A stretch of DNA of 64,000 bases from UMGS1901 sp934122115 (GCA_934122115.1 CAKOVU010000002.1:1-64000); one strand, 5' to 3'; shown: positions 7,489-16,821, numbered from the stretch's first letter. Notes: generated from the letters alone by a model not told the origin. A program made the numbers and translations.

Positions 7489-8619
7489 ATGGGATTATTT
7501 TCAAGAATAAAGGAACTTTTTGCGGGTTCAAAAACCAAAAGACTAAATGAGGAAAATTATTATGAGAGCCAATATGGTGCTCCACAAAATAAGGAGCTGA
7601 AATTGCCATATATAATTATGCTTCCAGATAATAAATCTATAATGATTACATCACTAGACTATAATAATGTGATTATGCATGCCAATGGTGAAAAAACTGA
7701 TGTGATAGTAGCTAAGATGCTTGAGATACAAGAAAATAGCGAGGTAGCTCGTAATTCAGAAACTCACATAGCTTTTGAAGTTACTCAAGGTATGCCAATA
7801 GACCAGGCTATATTAAGCAAAATAGGTACGTATTATTTACGAGAACTAAAAAATAAAGATCGTAATCCTGATTGCATGTATTTGGGAAGAATATCAGAAA
7901 ATCCATATGCAGAAATAAATTGGCACAATAAAAGCGATGTGATTGAAGAGTATATTAACACGAAAGTTGCTCCTAAATTGAACGAAGAAAAAAGAAGAAA
8001 GCAAGAAAAACAAATTATGGAACAACAAACATTAGAGTCAAGAGTTGCATCAGAACATGATAAGTATGTAGCAAGGCTGCAAGCTAAGCGAGCACAAAAA
8101 GATGAAATAAAAATGGCTAGAATTGACAACCCATATTTAAAGCAAGTTGGACCAAATTATGTTGTTGATGGAAAAATATACAGCGATTATAATGGAATAG
8201 ATATGATTGGTGGAGATATACTTAAATTAAGAAAACTTAATAAGGTTGGAAAAGATGCAAATAACATATATTTGTATACGGGATATATAAGTACAACACC
8301 AAATGAATATGATTCTGAGGTGTTATTGAAAACTGCTAGACCAATGGGAAGAGCAGTGTGCTTTGCATCAGATAGAAAAATTGAAGAAATATTGCAATCA
8401 AATGATATTGGAGATTTAAAAACTTTATTAACTGCACTATCACTTCCAAGCAATGAAAAAAATGAAGCACTAGAATATATAGGAAGAATAAATAGAAGTA
8501 ACATGATAGATACAGATTTAAATAATGCAACAGAACCAATAAAATCAACAGTTGCAAAATTGAAAGAAGAGTTTAGAGAAGAGCAAGAAAAGGAATCTCA
8601 GCAAAGAGGTTCTAGATAA
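7489..8619 (+). CDS. Hypothetical protein, 376 aa
   Basis: No family recognised. It starts with a short amphipathic segment (MGLFSRIKELFAG). A mixed alpha/beta region follows to about residue 165, then a charged coiled-coil-like stretch (165-205: EEKRRKQEKQIMEQQTLESR) and a second alpha/beta part (about 210-330). It ends in a charged tail. No signal peptide or membrane segment is visible. It sits tightly between trpS and obgE, spaced 9 and 22 bases, with good ribosome binding sites (AGGAGG), so it is a real gene of a housekeeping operon. Confidence 0.8.
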   Translation: MGLFSRIKELFAGSKTKRLNEENYYESQYGAPQNKELKLPYIIMLPDNKSIMITSLDYNNVIMHANGEKTDVIVAKMLEIQENSEVARNSETHIAFEVTQGMPIDQAILSKIGTYYLRELKNKDRNPDCMYLGRISENPYAEINWHNKSDVIEEYINTKVAPKLNEEKRRKQEKQIMEQQTLESRVASEHDKYVARLQAKRAQKDEIKMARIDNPYLKQVGPNYVVDGKIYSDYNGIDMIGGDILKLRKLNKVGKDANNIYLYTGYISTTPNEYDSEVLLKTARPMGRAVCFASDRKIEEILQSNDIGDLKTLLTALSLPSNEKNEALEYIGRINRSNMIDTDLNNATEPIKSTVAKLKEEFREEQEKESQQRGSR

Positions 8620-8641
8620 ATAAAAGAATGAGGAGACTAAA

Positions 8642-9916
8642 ATGTTTACAGATTACGCAAAAATATATGCTATAGCGGGAAAAGGTGGAAATGGAGCCGT
8701 TTCTTTTAGAAGAGAGAAATATATAGCAGCAGGTGGACCAGATGGTGGAGATGGTGGAAAAGGCGGAGATATATATTTCGAAGTTAATCCGGATAGTAAT
8801 ACTCTTATAGATTTTAGATATAAAAAGAAATTTAAAGCAACAGATGGTAAAAATGGAGAAGGTGCTCACAAATACGGAAAAAGTGGGGAGGATCTTTATG
8901 TTAAAGTGCCAATTGGAACAGTTGTAAAAGATGCAACTACTGGCGAAATTCTAGCAGATTTATCGGAACAAGGGCAAAAAGAATTAGTGCTACATGGTGG
9001 AAGAGGTGGAAAAGGAAATTCGCATTTTGCTACTTCAACAAGGCAAGCCCCAAGATTTGCGCAAGAAGGCGAACCAGGTGAAGAAAAAGAAATTATATTA
9101 GAGCTAAAATTGTTAGCTGATGTAGGATTAATCGGTTTCCCAAGTGTAGGTAAATCTACAATTTTATCAGTAGTAACATCAGCAACACCTAAAATTGCAG
9201 ATTATCATTTCACAACATTGGAGCCTAATTTAGGAGTTGTGAAAAGCGAATATGGAGATAGCTTTGTAATTGCTGATATTCCTGGGCTTATAGAAGGTGC
9301 AAGTGAAGGAACAGGATTAGGAATTCAGTTTTTAAGGCATATTGAAAGAACTAGACTATTATTGCATGTGATAGATGTATCTGGTTCAGAAGGAAGAGAT
9401 CCTGTTGAGGATTTTTATACAATTAATAAAGAGTTAGAAAAGTATAGTAAAAAATTATCTGAAAGAAAGCAAGTGATAGTAGCCAATAAAATTGATGTAA
9501 TGCAAGATGAGGAAAATTATAAAAGATTAGAAAAATTGGCCAAAGAAAATAATATGGAAATATTTAAGATATCAGCAGCTACAGGACAAGGAATAAAAGA
9601 ATTGATGGTAGAGGTATCTAAAATATTAAAAACACTTCCAAAAGAAGAATTGATAGATGTCAATCATCAAAGAAAAGTATACAAACTAGAAGAGCAAGAA
9701 CCATATACAATAAAAAAGGAAGATGGAATATTTGTTGTAGACGGACCAGAAATAAGAAAATTAATGAGAAAAGTAAATATGGAGGATAATGAATCTTTAT
9801 ATTATTTCCAGAAAAACTTAGAAGCTCTTGGCGTAAACCAAAAATTAAAAGAAGCTGGAGTAAAAGAAGGAGATACTGTAAAAGTCTATGACTATGAATT
9901 AGAATGGGAAGACTAA
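8642..9916 (+). CDS. obgE: Obg/CgtA GTPase
   Basis: Essential ribosome-associated GTPase, 424 residues, acting in 50S maturation and stress responses. The glycine-rich Obg fold (residues 1-158; GGPDGGDGGKGGD, GGRGGKGNSHFAT) precedes the G domain with G1 GFPSVGKST, G2 in the TTLEPN switch, G3 DIPGLIEGA and G4 NKID. The C-terminal OCT domain (about 345-424) is present. The start follows TGAGGAG. It closes the trpS-obgE run; lexA has its own promoter. Confidence 0.97.
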   Translation: MFTDYAKIYAIAGKGGNGAVSFRREKYIAAGGPDGGDGGKGGDIYFEVNPDSNTLIDFRYKKKFKATDGKNGEGAHKYGKSGEDLYVKVPIGTVVKDATTGEILADLSEQGQKELVLHGGRGGKGNSHFATSTRQAPRFAQEGEPGEEKEIILELKLLADVGLIGFPSVGKSTILSVVTSATPKIADYHFTTLEPNLGVVKSEYGDSFVIADIPGLIEGASEGTGLGIQFLRHIERTRLLLHVIDVSGSEGRDPVEDFYTINKELEKYSKKLSERKQVIVANKIDVMQDEENYKRLEKLAKENNMEIFKISAATGQGIKELMVEVSKILKTLPKEELIDVNHQRKVYKLEEQEPYTIKKEDGIFVVDGPEIRKLMRKVNMEDNESLYYFQKNLEALGVNQKLKEAGVKEGDTVKVYDYELEWED

Positions 9917-9933
9917 AATAAATTCATAAATTA

Positions 9934-9947
9934 CAAACTTTTGTTTG
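9934..9947 (+). promoter_or_regulatory. LexA operator (SOS box)
   Basis: Perfect palindrome CAAACttttGTTTG, a variant of the Gram-positive CGAACnnnnGTTCG box. It overlaps the lexA -35 element, as expected for autoregulation. Confidence 0.6.
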
Positions 9948-9973
9948 ACAAACTGTTATTTTTATGATAGGAT
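9945..9973 (+). promoter_or_regulatory. lexA promoter
   Basis: TTGACA at 9945-9950, 17-base spacer, TAGGAT at 9968-9973; the -35 shares bases with the operator palindrome. Confidence 0.7.
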
Positions 9974-10003
9974 ATTGGTAAATATTTTATTAGGAGTGAT
10001 TTT

Positions 10004-10669
10004 ATGGGGAGAAGAAGGAATCCTTTAGAGTTAAATAAAAGAGAAAAAGCCATACTTAAATGCATAGAAAAGGGTGTAAACGAAAACGGATATCCACCAT
10101 CAGTAAGGGAAATATGTAAGGCTGTAGGATTAAAATCAACAGCCACAGTACATGGATATTTAGAAAGATTAGAAGATAATGGTTACATATCTAGAAAAGA
10201 TAAAATGGGTAGAACGTTGCAATTAATAAAAGGTGGCAAACCATATAGACCAGGAATGGATGGAGTTGCATTTAAGAATATGTTTTCCGGAAAAGAAATG
10301 GTTGATGTACCAGTGGTAGGAAGAATTACTGCAGGAGCACCGATATTAGCTGTAGAAAATATTACAGATACATTCCCTATACCGCTAGATTTTATAGGAA
10401 ATAGCGATTGCTTTATGCTTGTAGTAAGAGGAGAAAGCATGATAGAAGCAGGAATATTCAATGGGGATTATATACTTGTAAAAAGGCAAGATACAGCAGA
10501 AAATGGCCAAATTGTGGTAGCCTTAATAGAGGATGAAGCAACAGTAAAAACATTTTATAAAGAAAAAGACTATATAAGATTACAACCAGAAAATAGTACA
10601 ATGGATCCGATAATAGTACCTAACTGTAAAATTTTGGGAAAAGTTGCAGGAGTATTTAGAAAAATATAA
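10004..10669 (+). CDS. lexA: LexA repressor
   Basis: SOS repressor, 221 residues. The winged helix (GYPPSVREICKAVGLKSTATVHGYL, about 30-55) precedes the self-cleavage region. The cleavage-site Ala-Gly lies in GRITAGAPI (about 106-114), the catalytic Ser in RGESMIEAG and the catalytic Lys in ATVKTF. All parts are intact. Preceded by TAGGAG, and by its own promoter and operator. MGRRRNP gives it a longer basic N-terminus than Bacillus LexA. Confidence 0.96.
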   Translation: MGRRRNPLELNKREKAILKCIEKGVNENGYPPSVREICKAVGLKSTATVHGYLERLEDNGYISRKDKMGRTLQLIKGGKPYRPGMDGVAFKNMFSGKEMVDVPVVGRITAGAPILAVENITDTFPIPLDFIGNSDCFMLVVRGESMIEAGIFNGDYILVKRQDTAENGQIVVALIEDEATVKTFYKEKDYIRLQPENSTMDPIIVPNCKILGKVAGVFRKI

Positions 10670-10718
10670 TTTAAACTAAGGAATAAGATATTTAATAGTT
10701 GATAAGGGGAGAAAGAAA

Positions 10719-11192
10719 ATGAGCAGAATGAAAACATTCGGGAAATACCTTATTCTTTTTGTTGCTTTTTATATATTTGTTAATTTTATGTCGTATGAAT
10801 TAGTAAAATCTTCATATGCAAATATCAAATGTGCAATCGAAACAAATAATCTAGAAATAAGCATTTCGGAAGCTAAGGCTGCTAGAGAAAGTGGAATAAT
10901 AAGAGGAAAGGTAAAGAATACATACTCTGAAGATTTAAAAAGTAAATATATAAAATTAGATTTTATATCAGATCAGGGAACAAAAATAACAACAAAATAT
11001 ATAGACATAAGCAACTTGAAGGTTAACGAAGAAAAAGAGTTTAGTGTGAGATTTAAAGCTGAAAATATTAAAAAAATAATTATAAATGAAGTGGAAAATG
11101 TAGAAGAAGGCAGTGGAGAAATAGTAAGCCAAGAAATGGTTAATACAGCAATATGGGGATTCTTGATATGGCTTATTGTGTGGCCTTTCTAA
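10719..11192 (+). CDS. Small membrane-anchored protein (FxLYD-like)
   Basis: A 157-residue protein with an N-terminal membrane segment (residues 9-28) and a very hydrophobic C-terminus ending AIWGFLIWLIVWPF, so both ends may be in the membrane. The middle (about 45-125) reads as a small beta-sandwich of the FxLYD type (ARESGIIRGKVKNTYSEDL, KYIKLDFISDQG). Function unknown. AGGGGAGA precedes the ATG; it follows lexA by 49 bases. Confidence 0.75.
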   Translation: MSRMKTFGKYLILFVAFYIFVNFMSYELVKSSYANIKCAIETNNLEISISEAKAARESGIIRGKVKNTYSEDLKSKYIKLDFISDQGTKITTKYIDISNLKVNEEKEFSVRFKAENIKKIIINEVENVEEGSGEIVSQEMVNTAIWGFLIWLIVWPF

Positions 11193-11218
11193 AAATATAA
11201 GTTTAGATAGAATAAATG

Positions 11219-11262
11219 GAGCATATAATATACAAAATAAATATATATGTTCTATTTTTTTA
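11219..11262 (+). terminator. Probable terminator after the FxLYD-like gene
   Basis: GAGCATATA (11219-11227) pairs with TATATGTTC (one G-U pair), followed by TATTTTTTTA. Confidence 0.55.
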
Positions 11263-11272
11263 TACAAAATGT

Positions 11273-11301
11273 TTGATATTTGGTATGAAATGTAATATAA
11301 T
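11273..11301 (+). promoter_or_regulatory. mreB promoter
   Basis: TTGATA at 11273-11278, 17-base spacer, TATAAT at 11296-11301. Confidence 0.7.
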
Positions 11302-11344
11302 TGTAACGAATTTGCAATAATGAAAAGATGAAAGGAAAATATAA

Positions 11345-12352
11345 ATGTTTGATTTTGGACAGGATATAGGGATAGATTTAGGCACAGCAACTGTAATTGT
11401 ATATGTAAAGGGAAAAGGGGTAGTTTTAAGAGAGCCATCAGTAGTAGCAATAGATAAAAATACTGGAGAAGTATTAGCTGTTGGTAAAGAAGCTAGAAAA
11501 ATGCTAGGAAGAACCCCAGGAAATATAATTGCTACTAGGCCTTTAAGAGATGGCGTGATTTCAGATTATACAGTAACAGAAAAAATGTTAAAATATTTTA
11601 TAAATAAGGTATGCGGAAAATATATTTTTGCTCCAAGAATGATGATATGTGTTCCATCTTTAGTTACTGAAGTAGAAAAGAAGGCGGTTATTGATGCTGC
11701 AGGTCAAGCAGGAGCTAGAAGAGTGTATTTAATAGAAGAACCACTAGCAGCTGCTATAGGTGCAGGATTAGATATTTCAAAACCTTGTGGAAATATGGTA
11801 GTAGATATCGGAGGAGGAACTACAGATATAGCAATAATATCATTAAAGGGTACTGTTATTAGCACATCAATAAAGGTGGCTGGGGATAAATTTGATGAAG
11901 CAATAGTAAAATATATAAAAAGGAAGCATAACATAGCCATAGGAGAAAGAACAGCTGAAGATTTAAAAATAAATATAGGCTGTGTGTATCCAAAAATTCA
12001 AGATAATGATATGCAAATACGAGGAAGAGATTTAACAACAGGCCTTCCAAAAACAATAACAGTATATTCAAGTGAAATGCTTGAGGCACTAGGAAACTGC
12101 GCAAACCAAATAATAGAGGCAGTGCATTCAATTTTAGAAAAAACACCACCAGAGCTTGCAGCAGACATAAGTGAAAAAGGTATATATATGACTGGTGGAG
12201 GTTGCTTAATAAATGGTTTGGACAAATTAATTCAAGAAGCAACAGGAATTAATGTTATGATAGCTGATGATGCTGTATCATGCGTTGCATTAGGAACTGG
12301 TAAGGCGTTGAATGAATTAGAAACATTTGATAATAGAAAAAAGTTGAAATAA
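11345..12352 (+). CDS. mreB: MreB/Mbl-family actin-like cell-shape protein
   Basis: Bacterial actin, 335 residues, which guides cell-wall synthesis along the side wall. Phosphate-1 GIDLGTATV, the conserved LREPSVVAI, phosphate-2 VVDIGGGTTDIAI and the adenosine motif TGGGCLINGLD are present. The N-terminus (MFDFGQDIGIDLGT) is Mbl-like; MreB, Mbl and MreBH cannot be separated safely by eye. It stands alone, without mreC/mreD. It may be cotranscribed with the acyl-CoA synthetase 54 bases downstream. Confidence 0.92.
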   Translation: MFDFGQDIGIDLGTATVIVYVKGKGVVLREPSVVAIDKNTGEVLAVGKEARKMLGRTPGNIIATRPLRDGVISDYTVTEKMLKYFINKVCGKYIFAPRMMICVPSLVTEVEKKAVIDAAGQAGARRVYLIEEPLAAAIGAGLDISKPCGNMVVDIGGGTTDIAIISLKGTVISTSIKVAGDKFDEAIVKYIKRKHNIAIGERTAEDLKINIGCVYPKIQDNDMQIRGRDLTTGLPKTITVYSSEMLEALGNCANQIIEAVHSILEKTPPELAADISEKGIYMTGGGCLINGLDKLIQEATGINVMIADDAVSCVALGTGKALNELETFDNRKKLK

Positions 12353-12406
12353 AATTGTAAATGTTTTATAATATTTAAGCAAACGAAATAAAAATAGGAG
12401 AAGAAT

Positions 12407-14266
12407 ATGAGAATTTTAAGAGATTTTAAAATACCAGAATTTAAATTTAAGAAAATAGCAATGGATGAAATACCAGAAATAGATAATGTGAATGTGGATT
12501 ATGAAAAAGTAAAAGAAGCTACAGAAAAGAAAAATAAAAAATACAAACCATATGAGGCAACAAACTATAAAACAATAAAAGAAATATTTAATAGATCAAT
12601 GAAGGAATATGCAGATAAACCATTAATATTGCAAAAACCAAACCATAAGGAACCATACAAAGAAATTACTTACAAAGAGTTTGGAGAAGACGTAAATGCA
12701 TTAGGTACAAAATTAGTAAAAATGCTTCCAGAAAACTCAAAAGTAATAATTGTAAGTGAAACAACTTATGATTGGTATGTATCTTATATGACAATGCTTT
12801 GTGGTGCAGGAATTGCAGTTCCAGTAGATAAAGAATTGCCAGATAATGAATTAGAAAATGTTATAAATAGGGCAAGGGCTACAGCTGTAATATATTCAGC
12901 TAAAAAGAAAGATGCTATAAAAAAGATAGAAAATAATATTCCAACAGTAAAATATTTTATAGAAATGGACTCAGATGAATATGTAGTAGATAAACATGTG
13001 GGAATAAATTATCTAATAAAAGAAGGAAAAGAATTATTAGATAATGAAGATAATTCTTATAAAAATATTGAAATAGATCCAGAAGCATTTAAAGTATTGA
13101 TATTTACTTCAGGAACAACATCAAATTCTAAAGGTGTAATGATTTGTAATAGAAATTTAGCTGCAAATATAAATGCGGTATCAGAGTATGTAAAATTAAA
13201 TACAGATGATAGGCTATTTTCCGTACTTCCATTGCATCATACATATGAATCTACAATAGGATTTTTACTACCATTTGCAACAGGTTCTTCTGTAGCGGTA
13301 TGTGAAGGGTTAAGATACATAGTACCAAACCTACAGGAATCTAAGCCTACAGCATTGTTAGCAGTTCCATTATTAATCGAAACTCTATACAAAAAAATAA
13401 ATGAAACAATAAAAAAGAGTAAAAAAGAAGGAATAGTAAACTCTATGATAGGAGTTACAAATGTGTTAAAAGCTGTTAACATAGATATAAAAAGAAAAGT
13501 ATTCAAAGAAATTTTAGATAATTTAGGTGGAAATTTAAGAATAATTGTTTCTGCTGCAGCACCAATAGATGGAAAAATTGGAAAATGGGTTGAAGATATA
13601 GGAATTAAATTCTTACAAGGATATGGTTTAACAGAAACAGCTCCTATAGCAGCCTTAACTCCTGAATATGAACCATCAAGATATGCTTCTACAGGTAAAG
13701 CCGTAAAAGATACTATTATAAAAATAGAAGATCCTAATGAAAATGGAGAAGGAGAAATTTTAATAAAAGGTCCAACTGTAATGCTTGGGTACTATGAAGA
13801 TGATGAAGCAACTGCAAGTGTAATGAAAGATGGATTTTTCTACTCAGGAGACATTGGAAGAATAGATGAAGATGGATACATATATATAACAGGTAGAAGC
13901 AAGAATGTAATAGTAACTCAAAATGGAAAAAATATTTATCCAGAAGAAATAGAGATGCTACTTGGAAATGTACCAGAAATTTCAGAGTGCATGGTATATG
14001 GAAAGAAAGAATCTGAGGATGCTAGAGATAAGGAATTAATAATAACTGCAAAAATAATTCCTAATTATGAAAAAATAGAAGAATTGCATGGCAAAGATTT
14101 ATCGGATGAAGAAATACAAAAAATTATCTGGGAAAAGGTAAAAGAAGTAAATAAAAAGCTTACATCTTATAAAGCCGTAAAGAAAATAGAAATTAAAAAA
14201 GATGAATTTGAAAAAACGACAACAATGAAAATAAAGAGATATGCAGAAATAAAGAAAAATAATTAA
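12407..14266 (+). CDS. fadD: Long-chain acyl-CoA synthetase (AMP-binding family)
   Basis: ANL-superfamily enzyme, 619 residues, activating fatty acids to acyl-AMP and acyl-CoA. The phosphate loop reads FTSGTTSNSKGVM, where the usual G-x-P-K-G is changed to S-N-S-K-G. GYGLTETAP, YSGDIGRIDEDGYIYITGR and the hinge/catalytic C-terminal part (GKNIYPEEIE) are intact. An N-terminal extension of about 60 charged residues precedes the first ANL motif. AGGAGAAG precedes the ATG. Substrate chain length cannot be read from the sequence. Confidence 0.85.
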   Translation: MRILRDFKIPEFKFKKIAMDEIPEIDNVNVDYEKVKEATEKKNKKYKPYEATNYKTIKEIFNRSMKEYADKPLILQKPNHKEPYKEITYKEFGEDVNALGTKLVKMLPENSKVIIVSETTYDWYVSYMTMLCGAGIAVPVDKELPDNELENVINRARATAVIYSAKKKDAIKKIENNIPTVKYFIEMDSDEYVVDKHVGINYLIKEGKELLDNEDNSYKNIEIDPEAFKVLIFTSGTTSNSKGVMICNRNLAANINAVSEYVKLNTDDRLFSVLPLHHTYESTIGFLLPFATGSSVAVCEGLRYIVPNLQESKPTALLAVPLLIETLYKKINETIKKSKKEGIVNSMIGVTNVLKAVNIDIKRKVFKEILDNLGGNLRIIVSAAAPIDGKIGKWVEDIGIKFLQGYGLTETAPIAALTPEYEPSRYASTGKAVKDTIIKIEDPNENGEGEILIKGPTVMLGYYEDDEATASVMKDGFFYSGDIGRIDEDGYIYITGRSKNVIVTQNGKNIYPEEIEMLLGNVPEISECMVYGKKESEDARDKELIITAKIIPNYEKIEELHGKDLSDEEIQKIIWEKVKEVNKKLTSYKAVKKIEIKKDEFEKTTTMKIKRYAEIKKNN

Positions 14267-14277
14267 TATTAAAAAGA

Positions 14278-14309
14278 AAAAGTGTTACAAATATTGGCGT
14301 AACACTTTT
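14278..14309 (+). terminator. Hairpin after the acyl-CoA synthetase gene
   Basis: AAAAGTGTTAC (14278-14288) pairs perfectly with GTAACACTTTT (14299-14309). The T run is short, so termination may be weak. Confidence 0.65.
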
Positions 14310-14354
14310 GTAATACTTGTAATTAAAATGAAATAAAAAAATGGTCGAATTCTC

Positions 14355-14383
14355 TTGAGCTTTTACGGAGGATAGGATATAAT
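14355..14383 (+). promoter_or_regulatory. Promoter of the 14431 gene
   Basis: TTGAGC at 14355-14360, 17-base spacer, TATAAT at 14378-14383. Confidence 0.65.
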
Positions 14384-14430
14384 AGCAACATAATAATGAT
14401 AATTATACGTATGAAGAGGAGGATTTTACA

Positions 14431-15285
14431 GTGTCAAAGTCGGGCATAGTAAATGTTAGAATGGTAATAACCGAAGAAAAGATTTTATCAAACATAGCAA
14501 AAGTACAAAAAATGATAGACCCTACTAGCAAAAAGCAGATTATACAACTAGAAGATGATGCATTCTTTAAAGACCTAGTAGAATCTATAAAAACTTATTT
14601 AATAGAATATCCAAAAAAGAAAAACTTTCCAAAGAGTGTATATAATGCAGCATATGGTTTAGTGGAGTTTGCTACAAATGAATTTGAAGAAAACACTAAA
14701 CAAATAGAAAGTTTAATAAGGCATAGAGAAAAAAATATATCTTTAGCAGCAGAGTTGAAAGATGTTTTGAATGTAGTATTAAGCAAAGAAGAAGGCTGGA
14801 AAGATACAATAAAAGAAATGTCACCAGATTTCTCTGAAGATATAGTTGAAACATTAGGTGTAATAGGAAGAGCAAAATCTACAAAATCTCAAAATTATCA
14901 GGATGCTTTAAAAATAGTAAATGCTAGAATTGCAAATCTAGAATCAAATCTTCATATAGAAATAGACATGGAAAGAATTGAGGACAGATCAAAAGCATTA
15001 AGCTATATAGGAATAGAAGTTGCTGATGCATTAAAATTAATTCCAGCACCACAAGATAATGTAGAATTAATAGAAGAAAAAACTGTGGAAAATCAAATAA
15101 TGGAAACAGAGCAATCACAAGAAGATAAGCAGTATTACGAATCAACAAGAGTAAAAGTAAAACCTTCATTATGGCAGAGAATAAAACAAAGCAAAATAGT
15201 AAGAGCAATAAAATATATAGCAAGAATAAGAGTTGTTTTAGATGTACCAGCATTACCAAGTGGAGACGAAGATAGAAACAATTAA
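14431..15285 (+). CDS. Hypothetical helical protein, 284 aa
   Basis: GTG start after AGAGGAGGA. No signal peptide. Residues 1-210 are predicted almost wholly helical and charged. Residues 205-235 form a Glu/Gln-rich linker, and the C-terminus is strongly basic (KPSLWQRIKQSKIVRAIKYIARIR), probably an amphipathic membrane-surface or nucleic-acid contact. It is monocistronic, between its own promoter and a hairpin. I do not recognise a family. Confidence 0.75.
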   Translation: MSKSGIVNVRMVITEEKILSNIAKVQKMIDPTSKKQIIQLEDDAFFKDLVESIKTYLIEYPKKKNFPKSVYNAAYGLVEFATNEFEENTKQIESLIRHREKNISLAAELKDVLNVVLSKEEGWKDTIKEMSPDFSEDIVETLGVIGRAKSTKSQNYQDALKIVNARIANLESNLHIEIDMERIEDRSKALSYIGIEVADALKLIPAPQDNVELIEEKTVENQIMETEQSQEDKQYYESTRVKVKPSLWQRIKQSKIVRAIKYIARIRVVLDVPALPSGDEDRNN

Positions 15286-15300
15286 AATAAAATTAAACAC

Positions 15301-15334
15301 AATATCCACACAATAAGTATAAAGTGTGGATATT
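15301..15334 (+). terminator. Terminator after the 14431 gene
   Basis: AATATCCACA (15301-15310) pairs with TGTGGATATT (15325-15334), followed by ATTGTTT. Confidence 0.75.
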
Positions 15335-15361
15335 ATTGTTTGGTAGAAAGGAAAAGACAGT

Positions 15362-16726
15362 ATGAAAAAGAACAATGGCGTCACTTTAATTGTATTAGCT
15401 GTAACAATTGTAATTCTAACAATTTTATCTGGAGTTGCAATAAATCAAGCCTTAGGAGATGGAGGATTAATAAACAAAACAAAGGATGAAAAAAATACTT
15501 CGAGAATAAAATTGATAAATGAAGCAATACAAAGTTATAATTTAGAAAATAAATTAGGACCAACAGCTGAAGATATAGCAGAGGTATTATTAAGAAAAAA
15601 CTTAATAAATGAAGATGAGAAAGCTGAAATAGATCAGACAGATAGATTAACAATCGGAAACGAGACGATTTTAGTAAAAAAAAGAACAAATGTTGATGAA
15701 AAAGCAAAATATAATTCAACAATAGACGGAAGAAGTCCACATAGTTATAATCCAATTATACCAGAAGGATATACACCGATAAATGCAGGAGAGGCATCTT
15801 GGGGAGATGGAACAACCAATCCAGCAAGAAATTCCGTAGACCATGGACTAGTAATAAAAGATGATGATAATAATGAGTGGGTATGGGTGCCGGTGGGACC
15901 AATAATGATATATAAATATATAGAAAATGGTGTGCCTCTAGCAGGCAGTGTAGGAGTAAATACAAAATATTATTCAAATACAATAACAATAGGAAAAGTA
16001 GGAGATACAGTAACTTTATCAAGAAGTACACCAAATACAAAAGGTTACAGAGAGCCAGATTTAGTAACTGATTACGATAAAGATGAAGCATATTATAAAA
16101 CAATATTAGGATTTGATACCCCTGAGGCGTTGGCAGAAGCATTTACAGCAGATTATGCAAATATGATAAATAGCATAAAAAAATATGGAGGATTTTATAT
16201 AGGAAGATATGAATTATCAAATGAGGGTGTCCAAAAGGGTAAAGCAACATTAACCAATGCAAATTGGTACAAATTATATAAACAATGTACAACATTAAAT
16301 GCAAGTGAAAAAGTAGAAAGTAGAATGATATGGGGAATCCAGTGGGATCTAGCATGTGATTTTATATCTAAAAAAGGAGAACAAAAAAGTATAACTAATT
16401 CCACGTCATGGGGAAATTATGGTCATAGTACAGAAAATGCAGCTGTAATGGATGGAACAACAAAAATGTATGGCAAGAAGCAGGTAACTGGCTTTAGTGA
16501 GTATTGGAAGGCCAATAATATATATGATTTAGCAGGAAATTGTTATGAATTGAGTCAGGAGGCATGTGGCACTGACTTCCGTAACGTCAGAGGTGGAGGG
16601 TATTTCGAGATTAGTAATTCATTAAATTCGGCGTCTAGCATTATTGGAGGTTTGTATATAAAAAGAGGAATTACGAGTGATACCTTTGAAATGGCAGGCT
16701 CTCGACCAATTTTGATAATAGAGTAG
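15362..16726 (+). CDS. Pilin-anchored C-type-lectin (FGE/SUMF1-like) surface protein, candidate DGR target family
   Basis: 454 residues. The N-terminus MKKNNG|VTLIVLAVTIVILTILSG is a prepilin (class III) signal with cleavage after G6; the usual Glu at mature position 5 is Val. A helical stalk follows to about residue 100. The rest is an FGE-sulfatase/C-type-lectin fold, with NNEWVWVPV, GFYIGRYELSNEG, SRMIWGIQWDLACDF, KANNIYDLAGNCYELSQE, VRGGGYF and a terminal SRPILIIE. This is the fold and anchor combination used by diversified proteins of some diversity-generating retroelements. Its last 50 codons are only mildly enriched in NNY codons, unlike the copy at 41328. AAGGAAAAG precedes the ATG. 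It has no linked RT or accessory gene. Confidence 0.85.
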   Translation: MKKNNGVTLIVLAVTIVILTILSGVAINQALGDGGLINKTKDEKNTSRIKLINEAIQSYNLENKLGPTAEDIAEVLLRKNLINEDEKAEIDQTDRLTIGNETILVKKRTNVDEKAKYNSTIDGRSPHSYNPIIPEGYTPINAGEASWGDGTTNPARNSVDHGLVIKDDDNNEWVWVPVGPIMIYKYIENGVPLAGSVGVNTKYYSNTITIGKVGDTVTLSRSTPNTKGYREPDLVTDYDKDEAYYKTILGFDTPEALAEAFTADYANMINSIKKYGGFYIGRYELSNEGVQKGKATLTNANWYKLYKQCTTLNASEKVESRMIWGIQWDLACDFISKKGEQKSITNSTSWGNYGHSTENAAVMDGTTKMYGKKQVTGFSEYWKANNIYDLAGNCYELSQEACGTDFRNVRGGGYFEISNSLNSASSIIGGLYIKRGITSDTFEMAGSRPILIIE

Positions 16727-16730
16727 CTTT

Positions 16731-16752
16731 GAGCAGAATGAAAATTCTGCTC
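16731..16752 (+). other. Hairpin with GAAA tetraloop right after the lectin gene
   Basis: GAGCAGAAT (16731-16739) pairs perfectly with ATTCTGCTC (16744-16752) around GAAA. It starts 4 bases after the stop codon. There is no real T run, so it is either a weak terminator or the short hairpin found just downstream of variable regions in DGR target genes. Confidence 0.6.
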
Positions 16753-16821
16753 ATTTCTTATGGTCTTAGAATATTTATAATAAAATTTAGCAAAATTTTT
16801 TGAAAAAATTAAAGATAAGTA

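Noticed and set aside
9931..9973. A -10 element TATGAT at 9963-9968 for lexA
   Set aside because: It would leave a 12-base spacer; TAGGAT at 9968-9973 gives 17.
16731..16752. Simple terminator of the lectin gene
   Set aside because: It may still act so, but it lacks a T tract; I therefore listed it as a hairpin of uncertain role.
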